DNA of 64,000 nucleotides from Snodgrassella alvi (lineage in GTDB: Bacteria > Pseudomonadota > Gammaproteobacteria > Burkholderiales > Neisseriaceae), in NCBI RefSeq assembly GCF_002777855.1, contig NZ_MEIK01000029.1, forward strand, positions 1 to 64,000. Reading direction: 5' to 3'. Position 1 is the stretch's first letter. Each line of letters starts with the position of its first letter. This document shows positions 28,754 through 38,806 of the stretch, one piece after another. The notes below the pieces were generated by a model. The model had not been told where the DNA came from. It did no database searches and saw nothing but the letters and a program-made list of their open reading frames with translations. A program made the translations under genes and the position numbers.

Positions 28754-29413
28754 TTAACCGTTTACGGTACGCGGCGCTAAGACGGTCAGCCGATAGAGTA
28801 AATAACGCAGTATCACACCATACGTAGGCAGGAAAAACAGTGCGGCCACAGTGATTTTAAATGCATAATCTGTAAAGGATATCTGTAACCAGTTGGCCGC
28901 CATAAAGGCATCTGGTGAGTGATAGAATGCTACTGCGAAAAAAAGTAATGTATCGACGGCACTACCCAGCACAGCGGAGGCACTTGGAGCCGGCCACCAG
29001 CGCTTGCATTGGCGTAGCCGGTTAAACACCAGAATATCCATCAGCTGTCCAACTACGTAAGCAGTAAAACTAGCAAGAGCAATACGCGCTACAAATAAAT
29101 CAAAATGGCTTAATGCCACCCAGCCCATCCAGTGTCCGTTTTGAAACAATACGGAGATAGCATAGGAAAACAACAATGAAGGCAACATCACCCAGAAAAT
29201 AATTTTTCGCGCCAGACCTGAGCCGAATATGCGTACGGTTAAGTCAGTGGTTAGAAAAATAAACGGAAAGGTAAATGCGCCCCAAGTATTGTGCAGCCCC
29301 CACAGAGTAAAGGGAAACTGCACCAGATAATTACTGGCCACGATAACCAGCATGTGCCAGAAAGTCAGCCAGCGCAACGCCTTGAAACGCTGCGCATCGG
29401 AAAATTCATACAT
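28754..29413 (-). CDS. yhhQ: YhhQ-family queuosine precursor transporter
   Basis: 219-residue polytopic inner-membrane protein with about six hydrophobic segments. It imports preQ0/preQ1 for queuosine tRNA modification. WGAFTFPFIFLTTDLTVRIFG, FTAYVVGQLMDILVFNRLR and SAVLGSAVDTLLFFAVAF are characteristic. It lies 94 bases downstream of queF on the same strand, so it is probably in the same riboswitch-controlled unit, which supports its assignment to queuosine precursor uptake. Confidence 0.92.
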   Translation of the reverse strand: MYEFSDAQRFKALRWLTFWHMLVIVASNYLVQFPFTLWGLHNTWGAFTFPFIFLTTDLTVRIFGSGLARKIIFWVMLPSLLFSYAISVLFQNGHWMGWVALSHFDLFVARIALASFTAYVVGQLMDILVFNRLRQCKRWWPAPSASAVLGSAVDTLLFFAVAFYHSPDAFMAANWLQISFTDYAFKITVAALFFLPTYGVILRYLLYRLTVLAPRTVNG

Positions 29414-29507
29414 AGGTAATCCTGTTTATTCATGTGGCTGTGCAACAGGTAATCATCAGATAACCCGAGCTAGCCATACAGAAAAGTTTTATGCAGCAGT
29501 GACAGGT

Positions 29508-29978
29508 TTATTTCACTTGAAACTGCAGCAAACGCTGAGCAGCCATGTCACTGTAGCGCGTATTGGGTTCGCCGTAATTGGCATACGGATGGATGGCAAT
29601 GCCGCCCCGCGGCGTAAATTCTCCATATACTTCTATATATTTAGGCTGCATTAATGCAATCAAATCTTTCATGATGATGTTGACACAATCTTCATGAAAA
29701 TCACCATGATTGCGAAAACTGAAGAGATACAGTTTCAATGATTTACTCTCTACCATGCGCATGCGGGGTAGGTAATTGATGTAAATAGTGGCAAAGTCTG
29801 GCTGACCGGTTTTCGGGCAAAGACTGGTGAATTCAGGACAGATGAATTTAACGAAATAATCGTTATCGGGATGTTGATTATCAAAGGCTTCCAGTAGCTG
29901 CGGTGCGTAATCGCTGCAATACTGCGTGTGCTGATTACCCAGCAAACTAACTGTGCCCAGATTATTTTGTGCACGCAT
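29508..29978 (-). CDS. queF: 7-cyano-7-deazaguanine reductase (preQ0 to preQ1)
   Basis: 156 residues, type I QueF. NADPH-dependent reduction of the preQ0 nitrile to preQ1, the free base inserted into tRNA. The catalytic cysteine lies in [42 protein letters not shown] holds the substrate-binding glutamate and histidine. Preceded by a preQ1-I riboswitch whose tail overlaps the ribosome-binding site AGGA, so rising preQ1 should shut off its translation. Confidence 0.96.
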   Translation of the reverse strand: MRAQNNLGTVSLLGNQHTQYCSDYAPQLLEAFDNQHPDNDYFVKFICPEFTSLCPKTGQPDFATIYINYLPRMRMVESKSLKLYLFSFRNHGDFHEDCVNIIMKDLIALMQPKYIEVYGEFTPRGGIAIHPYANYGEPNTRYSDMAAQRLLQFQVK

Positions 29979-29987
29979 ATAATTGAT

Positions 29988-30026
29988 TTCCTAGTTTTTT
30001 TATGTGGGAGGGTTACGAACCACAGG
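29988..30026 (-). ncRNA. preQ1-I riboswitch upstream of queF
   Basis: On the minus strand TGTGG, a loop beginning UUCGUAACCCUC, then CCACA form P1; an A-rich linker ATAAAAAAACTAGGA follows. The GGUUC start, the CCC stretch and the AAAAAACUAGGA tail are the hallmarks of the preQ1 class I aptamer (type 2 variant). The GGA of the tail is the queF Shine-Dalgarno, 10 bases from its ATG, so sequestration on ligand binding is expected. Context (queF, yhhQ) fits exactly. Confidence 0.85.
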
Positions 30027-30297
30027 GTAAGCGATTGTACCCGAAACCAATACAGGCTTAAAACAGCACTTGCAATATTTTAAACAAGGTATCAAACAAT
30101 AAAATGGTTTTTATTAAAATATTATGTCGAAAATATATATAAATCCAGCTTAGAATATAATTATCTACCAGATAACTTGATATTTAAGCAATATTATATC
30201 GATACAAAAGTTTGAATCTTGCTTTTTAAACTTATTCATTATAGCCTGATAGGTAAATCATTAAAATTTAAAATAATAGCATTCGACAGGAAAGATT

Positions 30298-31353
30298 ATG
30301 AATCAGGCAGTAACCAGACCAATAGATGATGTCCGGATTAAAGAAATTAAAGAATTGTTGCCACCGATTGCCCATCTATATGAATTGCCGATTACCGACA
30401 AAGCTGCTGAAGTAGTCCACGATACGCGCGAAGAAATTGCTGCATTGGTGCATGGCCATGATAAACGTTTACTGGTTATTATCGGCCCCTGCTCCATCCA
30501 TGATCCAGTCGCTGCACTGGAATATGGCCGGCGGCTAAATGTATTACGCGAAAAATATGCCAAGCAATTGCTGATTGTGATGCGTGTATACTTTGAAAAA
30601 CCACGTACCACTGTGGGCTGGAAAGGCTTGATTAACGACCCGCGAATAGATGGTTCCTACGATATTAACTACGGTCTGCGTCTGGCTCGCAAATTGCTTT
30701 TAGAATTAAATAATATGGGTATGCCAGCAGCAACTGAATTTCTGGACATGATTACTCCACAATATTTTGCCGATCTGATTTCATGGGGTGCCATCGGTGC
30801 CCGTACGACGGAAAGTCAGGTACACCGCGAGCTGGCTTCTGGTTTAAGCTGTCCGGTAGGTTTTAAAAACGGCACCGACGGTAATTTGAAAATTGCCATT
30901 GATGCCATTGGCGCATCTAGCCATCCACATCATTTCCTTTCGGTAACCAAAGCCGGCCATTCGGCTATTGTGCGTACTAGCGGTAATCCAGATTGCCACA
31001 TTATTTTGCGCGGTGGTAAAGAACCTAATTACAGCCATGAGCATGTTGAGGCCGCAGTAGACGAGCTAAATAAACATCAGGTTACACCATATTTGATGAT
31101 TGATTGCAGTCATGCTAACAGCCGCAAAGATTATCGTCGGCAGATGGAAGTGGCTCAGGATATCGCCGCACAGATTCAGGCCGGTGAGCAGCATATAATG
31201 GGCGTTATGGTGGAAAGCAACCTGATGGCAGGCAGGCAGGATAATCCAGAAAATTATGGTCAGAGTATTACAGACGCCTGCATTGGCTGGGAAGAAACAG
31301 AAACGATGCTGCAACTACTGGCACAGGCAGCTCAGGCTCGTCAGAATCAATAG
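30298..31353 (+). CDS. aroG: 3-deoxy-7-phosphoheptulonate (DAHP) synthase, AroG type
   Basis: 351 residues. First step of aromatic amino-acid synthesis. Type I DAHP synthase with RLLVIIGPCSIHDP, VMRVYFEKPRTTVGWKGLINDP, SWGAIGARTTESQVHRELASG, GFKNGTDGN and DCSHANS all intact. The allosteric effector cannot be read with certainty; overall it looks like the E. coli AroG/AroF/AroH group. Ribosome site AGGAAA six bases before the ATG. Confidence 0.95.
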   Translation: MNQAVTRPIDDVRIKEIKELLPPIAHLYELPITDKAAEVVHDTREEIAALVHGHDKRLLVIIGPCSIHDPVAALEYGRRLNVLREKYAKQLLIVMRVYFEKPRTTVGWKGLINDPRIDGSYDINYGLRLARKLLLELNNMGMPAATEFLDMITPQYFADLISWGAIGARTTESQVHRELASGLSCPVGFKNGTDGNLKIAIDAIGASSHPHHFLSVTKAGHSAIVRTSGNPDCHIILRGGKEPNYSHEHVEAAVDELNKHQVTPYLMIDCSHANSRKDYRRQMEVAQDIAAQIQAGEQHIMGVMVESNLMAGRQDNPENYGQSITDACIGWEETETMLQLLAQAAQARQNQ

Positions 31354-31380
31354 CCTTTAACACATTGAAAATATACATGA

Positions 31381-31424
31381 GCGGTTGCTGAATTACTTTA
31401 AGGGTGAATCAGTGCCGCTTTTTT
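31381..31424 (+). terminator. Rho-independent terminator of aroG
   Basis: GCGG-TGCTGAATT on the 5' side pairs imperfectly with AATCAGTGCCGC on the 3' side and is followed by six Ts, 28 bases past the aroG stop. Confidence 0.75.
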
Positions 31425-31621
31425 ATGCCTGCTGATATGCGATGTATGAGCAAATAAAAAATCTGTTTTGTTAGATACTGGGCAACAAATTTATGAATAA
31501 AGGAATGGTAGCGATTATTGCTGAATATTCAATAATGGTTAGTATTGTAGTGAAAGCACATAATTAAATTTAGCAAAACATTATGCAGGCTTTTTATGAT
31601 AGAAATTGTAGAGAACTTTCT

Positions 31622-31660
31622 TGAAAATAATCCTCAGTAAAAGCAAGCTTACTGAGGATT
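31622..31660 (-). terminator. Rho-independent terminator of ftsEX
   Basis: AATCCTCAGTAA and TTACTGAGGATT (12 bp) are perfect inverted repeats with an 8-base loop. On the minus strand a T-rich ATTTTC follows. The rest of the aroG-ftsX gap (31425-31621) is AT-rich and shows no gene. Confidence 0.82.
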
Positions 31661-31683
31661 TCTGTTACTGATAGACAAAATAT

Positions 31684-32595
31684 TTAGCGTACGGATTTAA
31701 AACTGAGCAGATGCTGACGCGTAGCCAGCCATGCACCCACAACACCCAGTCCGCAAACCAGCAATAAAATTACCACTATTTCACAGGGATTGAAAAACCG
31801 CCAGGCAATATGCACGCCGTAAGGTTGCAGAATGGCACTGACTATTGGCTGAGTCATGTAGCAGAGCCAGTAACACAAGCCGATACTAATAGCGGCAGCC
31901 AGTAGGCTTTGCCAGATGGACAGATACAGAAAAGGCCTGCGAATAAAAGAAGCTGGGGCACCGAGCAGCTTCGTAATTTCTATTTCTTCACGGTGGCTAA
32001 GAATCTGTAAGCGAATGGTGTTATACGCCACCAGCGCAAACGCCAGTCCCAGCGTTATAGCAAGAAACCACAACAATTGATGCACAAAGTGATTAATCTG
32101 ATACAGGGTTTGCATCCATTCGGCATCCATTTTCACACTTTCCACCATCGGCAGCTTTGCCAGCTGTGTCTGTAATGCCGCCAATTCTTCTGGAGTGTCC
32201 ACTTGCGGTGTGACCGTAAACGCATCCGGCAGCGGATTACTATCGAGCATAGAAACCAGATCCTGACTCCCCATACTCTGCTGCAATTCTTCCAGCCCCT
32301 GCTGCTTACTCACAAACACTACTTTTTCAAGCTGTTTATTCGCCCGTAAGGCTTTTTCTACAGCCTGATTATCACTGGCTTTCGCTTCCATCTGCATATA
32401 CAGAGTCATGGTGGGCGCATCGTTAATCTGTCCCAGCACCTGCTGTCCGCTTTGTACACCGAGATACAATGCCAGTGGTAACGTCATGGCGATAGCCAGC
32501 ATGACAAGAATCAACATTGTGGCCACCGGCTGGCGCAATAACTGCCGTAATGCTTTACACGCCGCTTCTGTATGCAGGGAAACAAACTGAATCAT
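31684..32595 (-). CDS. ftsX: Cell division ABC-like permease FtsX
   Basis: 303 residues. Inner-membrane partner of FtsE that transmits ATP hydrolysis to activate periplasmic amidases at the septum. One N-terminal helix (~25-45), a periplasmic domain (~46-165, with LVSMLDSNPLPDAF), then three C-terminal helices. LQILSHREEIEITKLLGAP is the typical coupling region. Its ATG overlaps the ftsE stop by four bases (ATGA). Confidence 0.95.
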   Translation of the reverse strand: MIQFVSLHTEAACKALRQLLRQPVATMLILVMLAIAMTLPLALYLGVQSGQQVLGQINDAPTMTLYMQMEAKASDNQAVEKALRANKQLEKVVFVSKQQGLEELQQSMGSQDLVSMLDSNPLPDAFTVTPQVDTPEELAALQTQLAKLPMVESVKMDAEWMQTLYQINHFVHQLLWFLAITLGLAFALVAYNTIRLQILSHREEIEITKLLGAPASFIRRPFLYLSIWQSLLAAAISIGLCYWLCYMTQPIVSAILQPYGVHIAWRFFNPCEIVVILLLVCGLGVVGAWLATRQHLLSFKSVR

Positions 32596-33245
32596 GCGTA
32601 TAACCTGCCTTCCTGCAATCGAATAATGCGATGGCCGTAATCAGCCATCAGAGTTTCATCGTGAGCGGCTACCATTACTGTGGTACCGGCCTCATGAAAG
32701 GTCTTGAACAATTCCATAATATCCAGCGCGTAGGCCCGATCCAGATTGGCTGAGGGCTCATCAGCTATCAGCAAACCAGGCTGATGCACCACTGCACGAG
32801 CAATACACAGGCGCTGCTGCTCTCCGCCAGATAAGGTCACCGGGTCGGCCATTTCTCGTCCCTTCAGGCCAACTTTCTCAATTGCTATACGGGCTCGGTG
32901 CTCTGCCTGCTTGCGTTCATAACCGGTAATTCGCAAGGGTAACATCACATTTTGCAACACATTGCGGTCAAAAAGCAGTTTATGGTCCTGAAACACAATA
33001 CCGATATGCTGCCGCAGATAGCCAAGTTGATTGTCGTTCAGACGTCCCAAATCCTGATTATTTAGCCACACTTTTCCCTTGGTAGGCTTCACAATGCCGC
33101 TTATCAGTTTCAGAATGGTTGATTTACCTGCTCCGGAATGGCCGGCAATGAAAATCATTTCCCCTTTACTGATAGAAAAGCTAAGGTTTTTCACTGCGGT
33201 GAAACCGCCCGGATACGTTTTCGATACCTGCTCAAAACGAATCAT
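32592..33245 (-). CDS. ftsE: Cell division ATP-binding protein FtsE
   Basis: 217 residues. ABC ATPase of the FtsEX division complex. Walker A GHSGAGKST, Q-loop HIGIVFQDHKLL, signature LSGGEQQR and Walker B LLIADEPSANLD are all present. The start at 33245 (MIRFEQVSKTYPGG) agrees with homologues; an upstream in-frame ATG would add 11 residues. Four-base overlap with ftsX. Divergent from grxC. Confidence 0.96.
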   Translation of the reverse strand: MIRFEQVSKTYPGGFTAVKNLSFSISKGEMIFIAGHSGAGKSTILKLISGIVKPTKGKVWLNNQDLGRLNDNQLGYLRQHIGIVFQDHKLLFDRNVLQNVMLPLRITGYERKQAEHRARIAIEKVGLKGREMADPVTLSGGEQQRLCIARAVVHQPGLLIADEPSANLDRAYALDIMELFKTFHEAGTTVMVAAHDETLMADYGHRIIRLQEGRLYA

Positions 33246-33389
33246 CTGTAGGTGTCCGTTTGTGATATAAATATTCACTAATTATACCGCAGCATACTCG
33301 CAAAGAAAGCCTGCACCTGTTCAGTAGCTTCAGTTCGCGGTATGCTAGGCTATTCTAATCAGTATCTGTACGCAGACGAGGAAAACACG

Positions 33390-33647
33390 ATGCAAGCGAT
33401 TACCATGTATACCACGGGTGTATGCCCGTATTGCCAGATGGCCAAAGCCTTACTGAAACAAAAAGGCGTCACAGCCATCAATGAAATCCGCATTGATACC
33501 GATCCGCAGGCACGCGAGCAGATGATGCAGCGTACCGGTCGCCGTACCGTACCACAGATCTATATCGGAGAAGTACACGTTGGCGGTTTTGATGATTTGA
33601 ATGCTTTGAACCAAGCAGGTAAACTAGATCCTCTGCTGGCAGGCTAA
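33390..33647 (+). CDS. grxC: Glutaredoxin 3
   Basis: 85 residues. Cytoplasmic dithiol glutaredoxin: ITMYTTGVCPYCQMAKALL has the CPYC active site, and RRTVPQIYIGEVHVGGFDDL has the cis-proline and glutathione-binding GGFDDL. Start at 33390, eight bases after GAGGA. Next gene is secB 85 bases downstream, the same grxC-secB neighbourhood seen in many proteobacteria. Confidence 0.96.
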   Translation: MQAITMYTTGVCPYCQMAKALLKQKGVTAINEIRIDTDPQAREQMMQRTGRRTVPQIYIGEVHVGGFDDLNALNQAGKLDPLLAG

Positions 33648-33732
33648 GAGCAGACTATTTCTCTTCTCCGTTATCCGGCTGTGCCGGATAGTACTGCCAC
33701 CCTAACCCTTATCCCTTTGTTGAAAGAAAAGC

Positions 33733-34197
33733 ATGAGCAAAAAAGAACAAGCACCAGAAAAAAACGAACAACAGCCGGTATTCAGCATTGAAAAAATCTA
33801 CCTGAAAGATTTGTCACTAGAAGTGCCCCATGCACCACAAATCTTTCTTGAAGGTGGAGAACCTCAAATTGAAATGCGTGTGACTTCTGCTGCTGAGAAA
33901 CTAGAGGATGAATTTTATAATGTTACCGTTACAGTAACGGTTACTGCCAAGATGACCGAAGAAAAAATACTATTTCTGAACGAAGTGGCTCAGAGCGGTA
34001 TTTTCCGCATTGCCAATATTCCAGAAGATGATGTGGAATTACTGCTGGCGGTAGCAGCACCGAATATTCTGTTCCCGTATGCCCGTGAAACCGTATCCAA
34101 TACCATCACCCGTTCCGGCTTCCCGCCAGTGATGCTGGCTCCGATTAACTTCGAAGCCATGTATCAGGCCGAACAAGCTAATGCCGGTAATGCCTGA
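33733..34197 (+). CDS. secB: Protein-export chaperone SecB
   Basis: 154 residues. Cytoplasmic tetrameric chaperone that passes unfolded pre-proteins to SecA; relevant to outer-membrane proteins here. [20 protein letters not shown], a Val/Thr-rich strand, AQSGIFRI and [27 protein letters not shown] are conserved. Closed by a strong bidirectional terminator. Confidence 0.97.
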   Translation: MSKKEQAPEKNEQQPVFSIEKIYLKDLSLEVPHAPQIFLEGGEPQIEMRVTSAAEKLEDEFYNVTVTVTVTAKMTEEKILFLNEVAQSGIFRIANIPEDDVELLLAVAAPNILFPYARETVSNTITRSGFPPVMLAPINFEAMYQAEQANAGNA

Positions 34198-34205
34198 TTA
34201 TTAAT

Positions 34206-34260
34206 AAAAAAGCTGCTTTATCCTGACATGATGAACACGTATGGATAAAGCAGCTTTTTT
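34206..34260. terminator. Bidirectional terminator between secB and the MFS gene
   Basis: AAAAAAGCTGCTTTATCC and GGATAAAGCAGCTTTTTT pair perfectly over 18 bp around a 19-base loop, giving a six-T tail on both strands. It serves the two convergent genes. Confidence 0.93.
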
Positions 34261-34287
34261 GTGTCTAACATTTTTGGCGAGATAGTT

Positions 34288-35583
34288 TTAGCGCTGATAA
34301 CGAAATTGGAATGCAAAAGCCGACAGCAACCCCACCACACACAATGGCAGGATGTAATACATGGCACCAATCGGGCTATAGCTGCTTAACCACTGCACGA
34401 CAGGTAGAGTCAAACCACCGACAATCGCATAAGCCACATTGTAGGAAAAAGAAATTCCAGTAAAGCGAATAGCGGGTGGAAACATTTTAATCATCGCAGC
34501 AGATACAATACCGGCTACTCCGGCAGCCAGTCCCAACAGCATATAGAGAGCAAAAACCATACCTTCGCTGCTATTTCCCAGTGCCGGATAGAATAAAACT
34601 GCCATCACACCAGTCAAAACAATCCCACAAATCAGCATGCGTCCACTGCCTACACGGTCGGCTAACACACCATATAGTACACAACCGATCATCTGCATCA
34701 CTATCGCCATACTCTGCATTTCAAAAGCAAGCGCACTGGAAAAGCCAAAGCCTGCAGTCAGCAATTGTGGCATGGCCAGCAAAATTACAACGACACATCC
34801 TGTCAAAAACCAAGTAAGCAGCATACCAATAATCACGGCAGTCTTATGCTGAGTCACCAGTAATTTTAATGGCATATCCGTAGCCAGCTCCTTACGCTGC
34901 TGCATCGCCTTGAAAACCGGTGTTTCTCGCAGATAACTACGCAGATACAAGGTCAGTAGACCAAATAGACCTCCCAGAATAAAAGGAATACGCCATGCAC
35001 CATCCAGAATCGCTGCGCTGCTAAACTGTCTGGACATCATCAATGCAATCAACGAGCCCAATAAAATACCCAGCGACAACCCGCCGGTAAGAAAACCATT
35101 GGCCATACCCACATGTTTTTCAGGCACATGCTCAGATACAAACGTCCAAGCCGCCGGAATTTCACCGCCAATGGCCACACCCTGTATCATGCGTAATACT
35201 AAAAGCAACACGGGCGCGACATAGCCAATTGTGTCAAATGTAGGCATCAATCCCAGCAGCAGCGTTGGCAAAGCCATCATCATGATAGACAGGGCAAACA
35301 AACGTTTACGCCCAAACAAATCGCCAAAATGTGCCATTACAATACCGCCCAGCGGTCGGAACAAATAGCCGGCAGCAAAAATACCGTAAGTATTCAGCAT
35401 CGCCCAAAACGGATTCATACCAGCTGGAAAAAACAGCTCAGACAACACCTTGGCATAAAATACGTAAATTACAAAATCATAAAACTCCAGCGCGCCACCA
35501 AAGGATGACAGCATCAACGTACGCACATCTTCCCGTGTCAGCAGCTTTCTGTGTGCTGCAACCTCTGTATTCCCGCTCTTCAT
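34288..35583 (-). CDS. MFS transporter, metabolite:H+ symporter (ProP/ShiA-like) family
   Basis: 431 residues, about 12 membrane helices. FGGALEFYDFVIYVFYAKVLSELFFP is the N-terminus typical of the metabolite:H+ symporter branch. GYLFRPLGGIVMAHFGDLFGRKR is the MFS loop 2-3 motif, and RMIQGVAIGGEIPAAWTFVSEHV is also diagnostic. Substrates in this branch include citrate, alpha-ketoglutarate, proline and shikimate; the actual one cannot be read off. Single gene. Confidence 0.85.
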   Translation of the reverse strand: MKSGNTEVAAHRKLLTREDVRTLMLSSFGGALEFYDFVIYVFYAKVLSELFFPAGMNPFWAMLNTYGIFAAGYLFRPLGGIVMAHFGDLFGRKRLFALSIMMMALPTLLLGLMPTFDTIGYVAPVLLLVLRMIQGVAIGGEIPAAWTFVSEHVPEKHVGMANGFLTGGLSLGILLGSLIALMMSRQFSSAAILDGAWRIPFILGGLFGLLTLYLRSYLRETPVFKAMQQRKELATDMPLKLLVTQHKTAVIIGMLLTWFLTGCVVVILLAMPQLLTAGFGFSSALAFEMQSMAIVMQMIGCVLYGVLADRVGSGRMLICGIVLTGVMAVLFYPALGNSSEGMVFALYMLLGLAAGVAGIVSAAMIKMFPPAIRFTGISFSYNVAYAIVGGLTLPVVQWLSSYSPIGAMYYILPLCVVGLLSAFAFQFRYQR

Positions 35584-35785
35584 CTAACTTTCTCAATCAA
35601 ACAGATTAAAAATCAAATGCGGTTTATAACAGCCCCAGGCAACTTTTTCAAATTTAGGCCGATTACCGCAGCAACAAACCGCCCAACAACTTGCTTTTAG
35701 TTATAAACAAACAAAAAAACAGTATTTCCGTCCCCACAGCAGCATTGCTACATTAAAACTTTGACGGCACAATAAATTTTCAAGT

Positions 35786-36805
35786 ATGAACACATTTTGG
35801 CGTTATGGTCTGCTAGCAGCAGTAGCAATGGGGCTGAACGCATGCAACAGCCAGAACAACAGCAACACTACTTTGCTCAATGCTTCATATGATGCCACAC
35901 GCGAACTGTATCAGCATTACAATACTGATTTTCAGCACTACTGGTACAAGCAAACTGGGCAAAAAATACATATTCGTCAGTCAAATGGTGGCTCCGGCAA
36001 ACAGGCAATAGCTGTACAGAACGGCTTAAAAGCCGATGTCGTAACCTTAGCTCTGGCCGGCGACATCAACGCCATCAACCGTGGTAAAAAAACGTTACTG
36101 CCATCTGATTGGCAACAGCGCTTGCCCCACCACAGCACCCCTTATACTTCAACCATCGTATTTCTAGTACGCAAAGGCAACCCCAAACACATCCGCGATT
36201 GGGGTGACTTGATTCAAAACAATGTACAGATTATCACCCCTAATCCGAAAACCTCCGGCGGCGCACGCTGGAATATTCTAGCAGCTTGGGCATGGGCCAA
36301 ACACCAGCCCGGTGGAAGCGATGCCAGCGCAGAAGCTTATTTACGTGCCCTGCTTCAGCATGTGCCGATGATGGACACCGGTGCCCGTGCCGCCACCATT
36401 ACCTTTACCCATCGACAACTAGGAGACGTCTTGCTGGCATGGGAAAACGAAGCTCAACTCGCCATGAAACAGGCGCCGGATGAATTTGAAATCGTCACAC
36501 CGTCACTATCTATTCTGTGCGAACCTCCCGTAGCCGTAGTTGACGGCAATATCACCAGTGCTGACAAGCGCAGATTGGCTAACGCCTATCTGCAACATCT
36601 ATACAGTGACAGCGCCCAGCGCCTAATAGCACAAAGCTATTTCCGGCCGGTTAACCCGAAAATCATGGCAGAATATCGCCACCAGTTCCCCAACCTGCAA
36701 CTGCTCAGCATTGATCAAGAGTTTGGCGGCTGGCGTGCAGCACAACAACGCTTTTTCAGTGACGGCGGCCTGTTTGACCAGCTCTATGCCAAACCAGAGC
36801 CCTAA
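35786..36805 (+). CDS. sbp: Sulfate ABC transporter substrate-binding protein (predicted lipoprotein)
   Basis: 339 residues. Periplasmic sulfate (or thiosulfate) binding protein of the Sbp/CysP family. LLNASYDATRELYQHYN is the family start of the mature protein; QSNGGSGKQAIAVQNGLKADVVTLAL and NPKTSGGARWNILAAWAW are sulfate-binding loops. Unlike E. coli Sbp it seems to be a lipoprotein, with GLNAC at residues ~16-20, a feature seen in Neisseriaceae. The permease genes are not adjacent. It converges with cysI. Confidence 0.92.
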   Translation: MNTFWRYGLLAAVAMGLNACNSQNNSNTTLLNASYDATRELYQHYNTDFQHYWYKQTGQKIHIRQSNGGSGKQAIAVQNGLKADVVTLALAGDINAINRGKKTLLPSDWQQRLPHHSTPYTSTIVFLVRKGNPKHIRDWGDLIQNNVQIITPNPKTSGGARWNILAAWAWAKHQPGGSDASAEAYLRALLQHVPMMDTGARAATITFTHRQLGDVLLAWENEAQLAMKQAPDEFEIVTPSLSILCEPPVAVVDGNITSADKRRLANAYLQHLYSDSAQRLIAQSYFRPVNPKIMAEYRHQFPNLQLLSIDQEFGGWRAAQQRFFSDGGLFDQLYAKPEP

Positions 36806-36829
36806 ACAAAAGCCCAAATACCTCTAACT

Positions 36830-36866
36830 AACAAAAATGGTCTGAATCTTTTAGTAGTTCAGACCA
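36830..36866 (-). terminator. Rho-independent terminator of cysI
   Basis: TGGTCTGAA and TTCAGACCA pair perfectly (9 bp) around an 11-base loop. On the minus strand it is followed by TTTTTG. It lies between the convergent sbp and cysI. Confidence 0.85.
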
Positions 36867-36904
36867 TAATCAACAACACCACACTGTCCCTATCAGATAG
36901 AGTG

Positions 36905-38674
36905 CTATACTGGCACCTTATCTGGATCCCAAAAATCTACTGCCGCATCCACTACCGGTTTAACAATACCGGCACGAATAGCAAAATCACCAAAATCCTC
37001 TGCATCCAGTCGTTCTTGTGCCCAGCGTGCAATCCATTCTTGCAAAATCAGCATAATTTCGTCTACGTCGATATTCTCACGGAACAAACGCGGAATCCGT
37101 GTACCAGCACGATTACCACCAACATACAGATTATAACGGCCGATGGCCTTACCAATCAGCCCGATTTCAGCCAGCAATGCACGGCCACAATTATTTGGAC
37201 AGCCAGTCACACGCAGAATAATATGCTCCTTAGCCAGCCCATATTTGGCCATTAATTCATCAACCTGATCAATAAAACCCGACAAAAAACGTTCCGATTC
37301 AGCCATGGCCAGCGGACAGGTCGGTAAAGCCACACAAGCCATACTATTCTTGCGCTGTTCTGTCACCTCATCATCAATCAAACGGTATTCACGTGCGATG
37401 CGCTCAATTTTTTCTTTATTCTCAGGCAACACACCGGCTACTATCATATTCTGATTGGCAGTAAGGCGGAAATCACCCTGATGAATTCTGGCCAGCTCAC
37501 GCATACCCGTTTTCAATGGCCGCCCCGGATAATCTAGCAAGCGGCCGTTCTCAATAAACAAAGTCAGATGCCAGTGCCCATCTTCCCCTTCTACCCAGCC
37601 AATCCTGTCTCCGCGCTCCGTGAGTGTATACGGGCGGCTTGGTGCAAAGGCAAACCCTTGCCGCCTTTCAACTTCTTGTTTAAATACATCCACACCCACC
37701 CGCTGCAAAGTATAACGAGTGCGCGCATTCTTGCGGTCACTTCGATTACCCCAGTCGCGCTGTGTAGTCACCACCGCTTCTGCGCAACGCAATACCTGCT
37801 CTACCGGAATAAAACCGAAATCCTTAGCAGTATTTGGAAAAGTACGCTGATTACCATGATCAATAGACAGGCCACCGCCCACCAGCACATTGAATCCCAC
37901 GAGATGACCGTTTTCACCGATAGCAACAAAATTTAAATCATTGGCATGTAAATCCACATCATTCAATGGCGGAATCACCAGTGCAGTTTTGAATTTACGC
38001 GGCAGATAAGTCTTGCCATTAATCGGTTCTACCGCATCCCCGCTCACACCCGCAGACAGCGGCGCATCCAGTTCGCTGCTGAGTACCTTTTCTCCGTCAA
38101 GCCAAATATCAGCATACGCATGGGTGCGAGGCAATAAATGCTCAGAAATCCGGCACGCCCATTCATAAGCTTCACGATGCAAACTACTTTCAACCGGATT
38201 ACTGGTACACAACACATTGCGGTTGATATCGCCGGCAGTTGCAATCGAATCCAGCCCCAGCTGATGCAGCCACTGATGCATCGGCTTGATATCCTGTTTT
38301 AACACCCCGTGAAACTGAAATGTTTGCCGTGTCGTCAGCCGGATACTGCCATACAAAGTATGCGCCGTAGCAAACTCATCAATACCCAGCCACTGTTGCG
38401 GCGTAATAATGCCACCAGGCAACCGGCAACGCATCATTACATTTTTCAATGGTTCCAGTTTAGCTGCCTGCCGCTGAGCACGCACATCACGGTCGTCCTG
38501 CTCATACATACCATGAAAACGAATCAACTGAAAATCATCACCATTAAATCCACCGGTAATACCATCATTCAAATCAGCGGCAATTTCACCATACAAATAA
38601 TTACTTTCTCCTTTTAGACGCTCATTATCCGACAATGGTGCATCCGGTATTTTGGCACGCTGATCATTATTCAT
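36905..38674 (-). CDS. cysI: Sulfite reductase hemoprotein subunit
   Basis: 589 residues, close to E. coli CysI. Six-electron reduction of sulfite to sulfide in cysteine synthesis. Two homologous halves are visible. [17 protein letters not shown] plus [14 protein letters not shown] provide the four cysteines for the 4Fe-4S/siroheme centre. [18 protein letters not shown] and [13 protein letters not shown] are siroheme-binding. The flavoprotein subunit cysJ is not adjacent, so electrons must come from a gene elsewhere. Confidence 0.96.
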   Translation of the reverse strand: MNNDQRAKIPDAPLSDNERLKGESNYLYGEIAADLNDGITGGFNGDDFQLIRFHGMYEQDDRDVRAQRQAAKLEPLKNVMMRCRLPGGIITPQQWLGIDEFATAHTLYGSIRLTTRQTFQFHGVLKQDIKPMHQWLHQLGLDSIATAGDINRNVLCTSNPVESSLHREAYEWACRISEHLLPRTHAYADIWLDGEKVLSSELDAPLSAGVSGDAVEPINGKTYLPRKFKTALVIPPLNDVDLHANDLNFVAIGENGHLVGFNVLVGGGLSIDHGNQRTFPNTAKDFGFIPVEQVLRCAEAVVTTQRDWGNRSDRKNARTRYTLQRVGVDVFKQEVERRQGFAFAPSRPYTLTERGDRIGWVEGEDGHWHLTLFIENGRLLDYPGRPLKTGMRELARIHQGDFRLTANQNMIVAGVLPENKEKIERIAREYRLIDDEVTEQRKNSMACVALPTCPLAMAESERFLSGFIDQVDELMAKYGLAKEHIILRVTGCPNNCGRALLAEIGLIGKAIGRYNLYVGGNRAGTRIPRLFRENIDVDEIMLILQEWIARWAQERLDAEDFGDFAIRAGIVKPVVDAAVDFWDPDKVPV

Positions 38675-38806
38675 ATTCTGTATTCCTTAATATGCATATT
38701 GTTATAATTCATTCAAAACATTGTATAATCAATCAGCAAACAGCCAAAAGAATACCGAGTTGTAATCAAAGAGATTTTAGTTATATCAACCATGCAGGAC
38801 ACACAC

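Noticed and set aside
33910-33950. Near-palindrome GTTACCGTTAC-A-GTAACGGTTAC inside secB
   Set aside because: It encodes the Val-Thr repeat of a conserved SecB strand; the symmetry follows from alternating Val and Thr codons.
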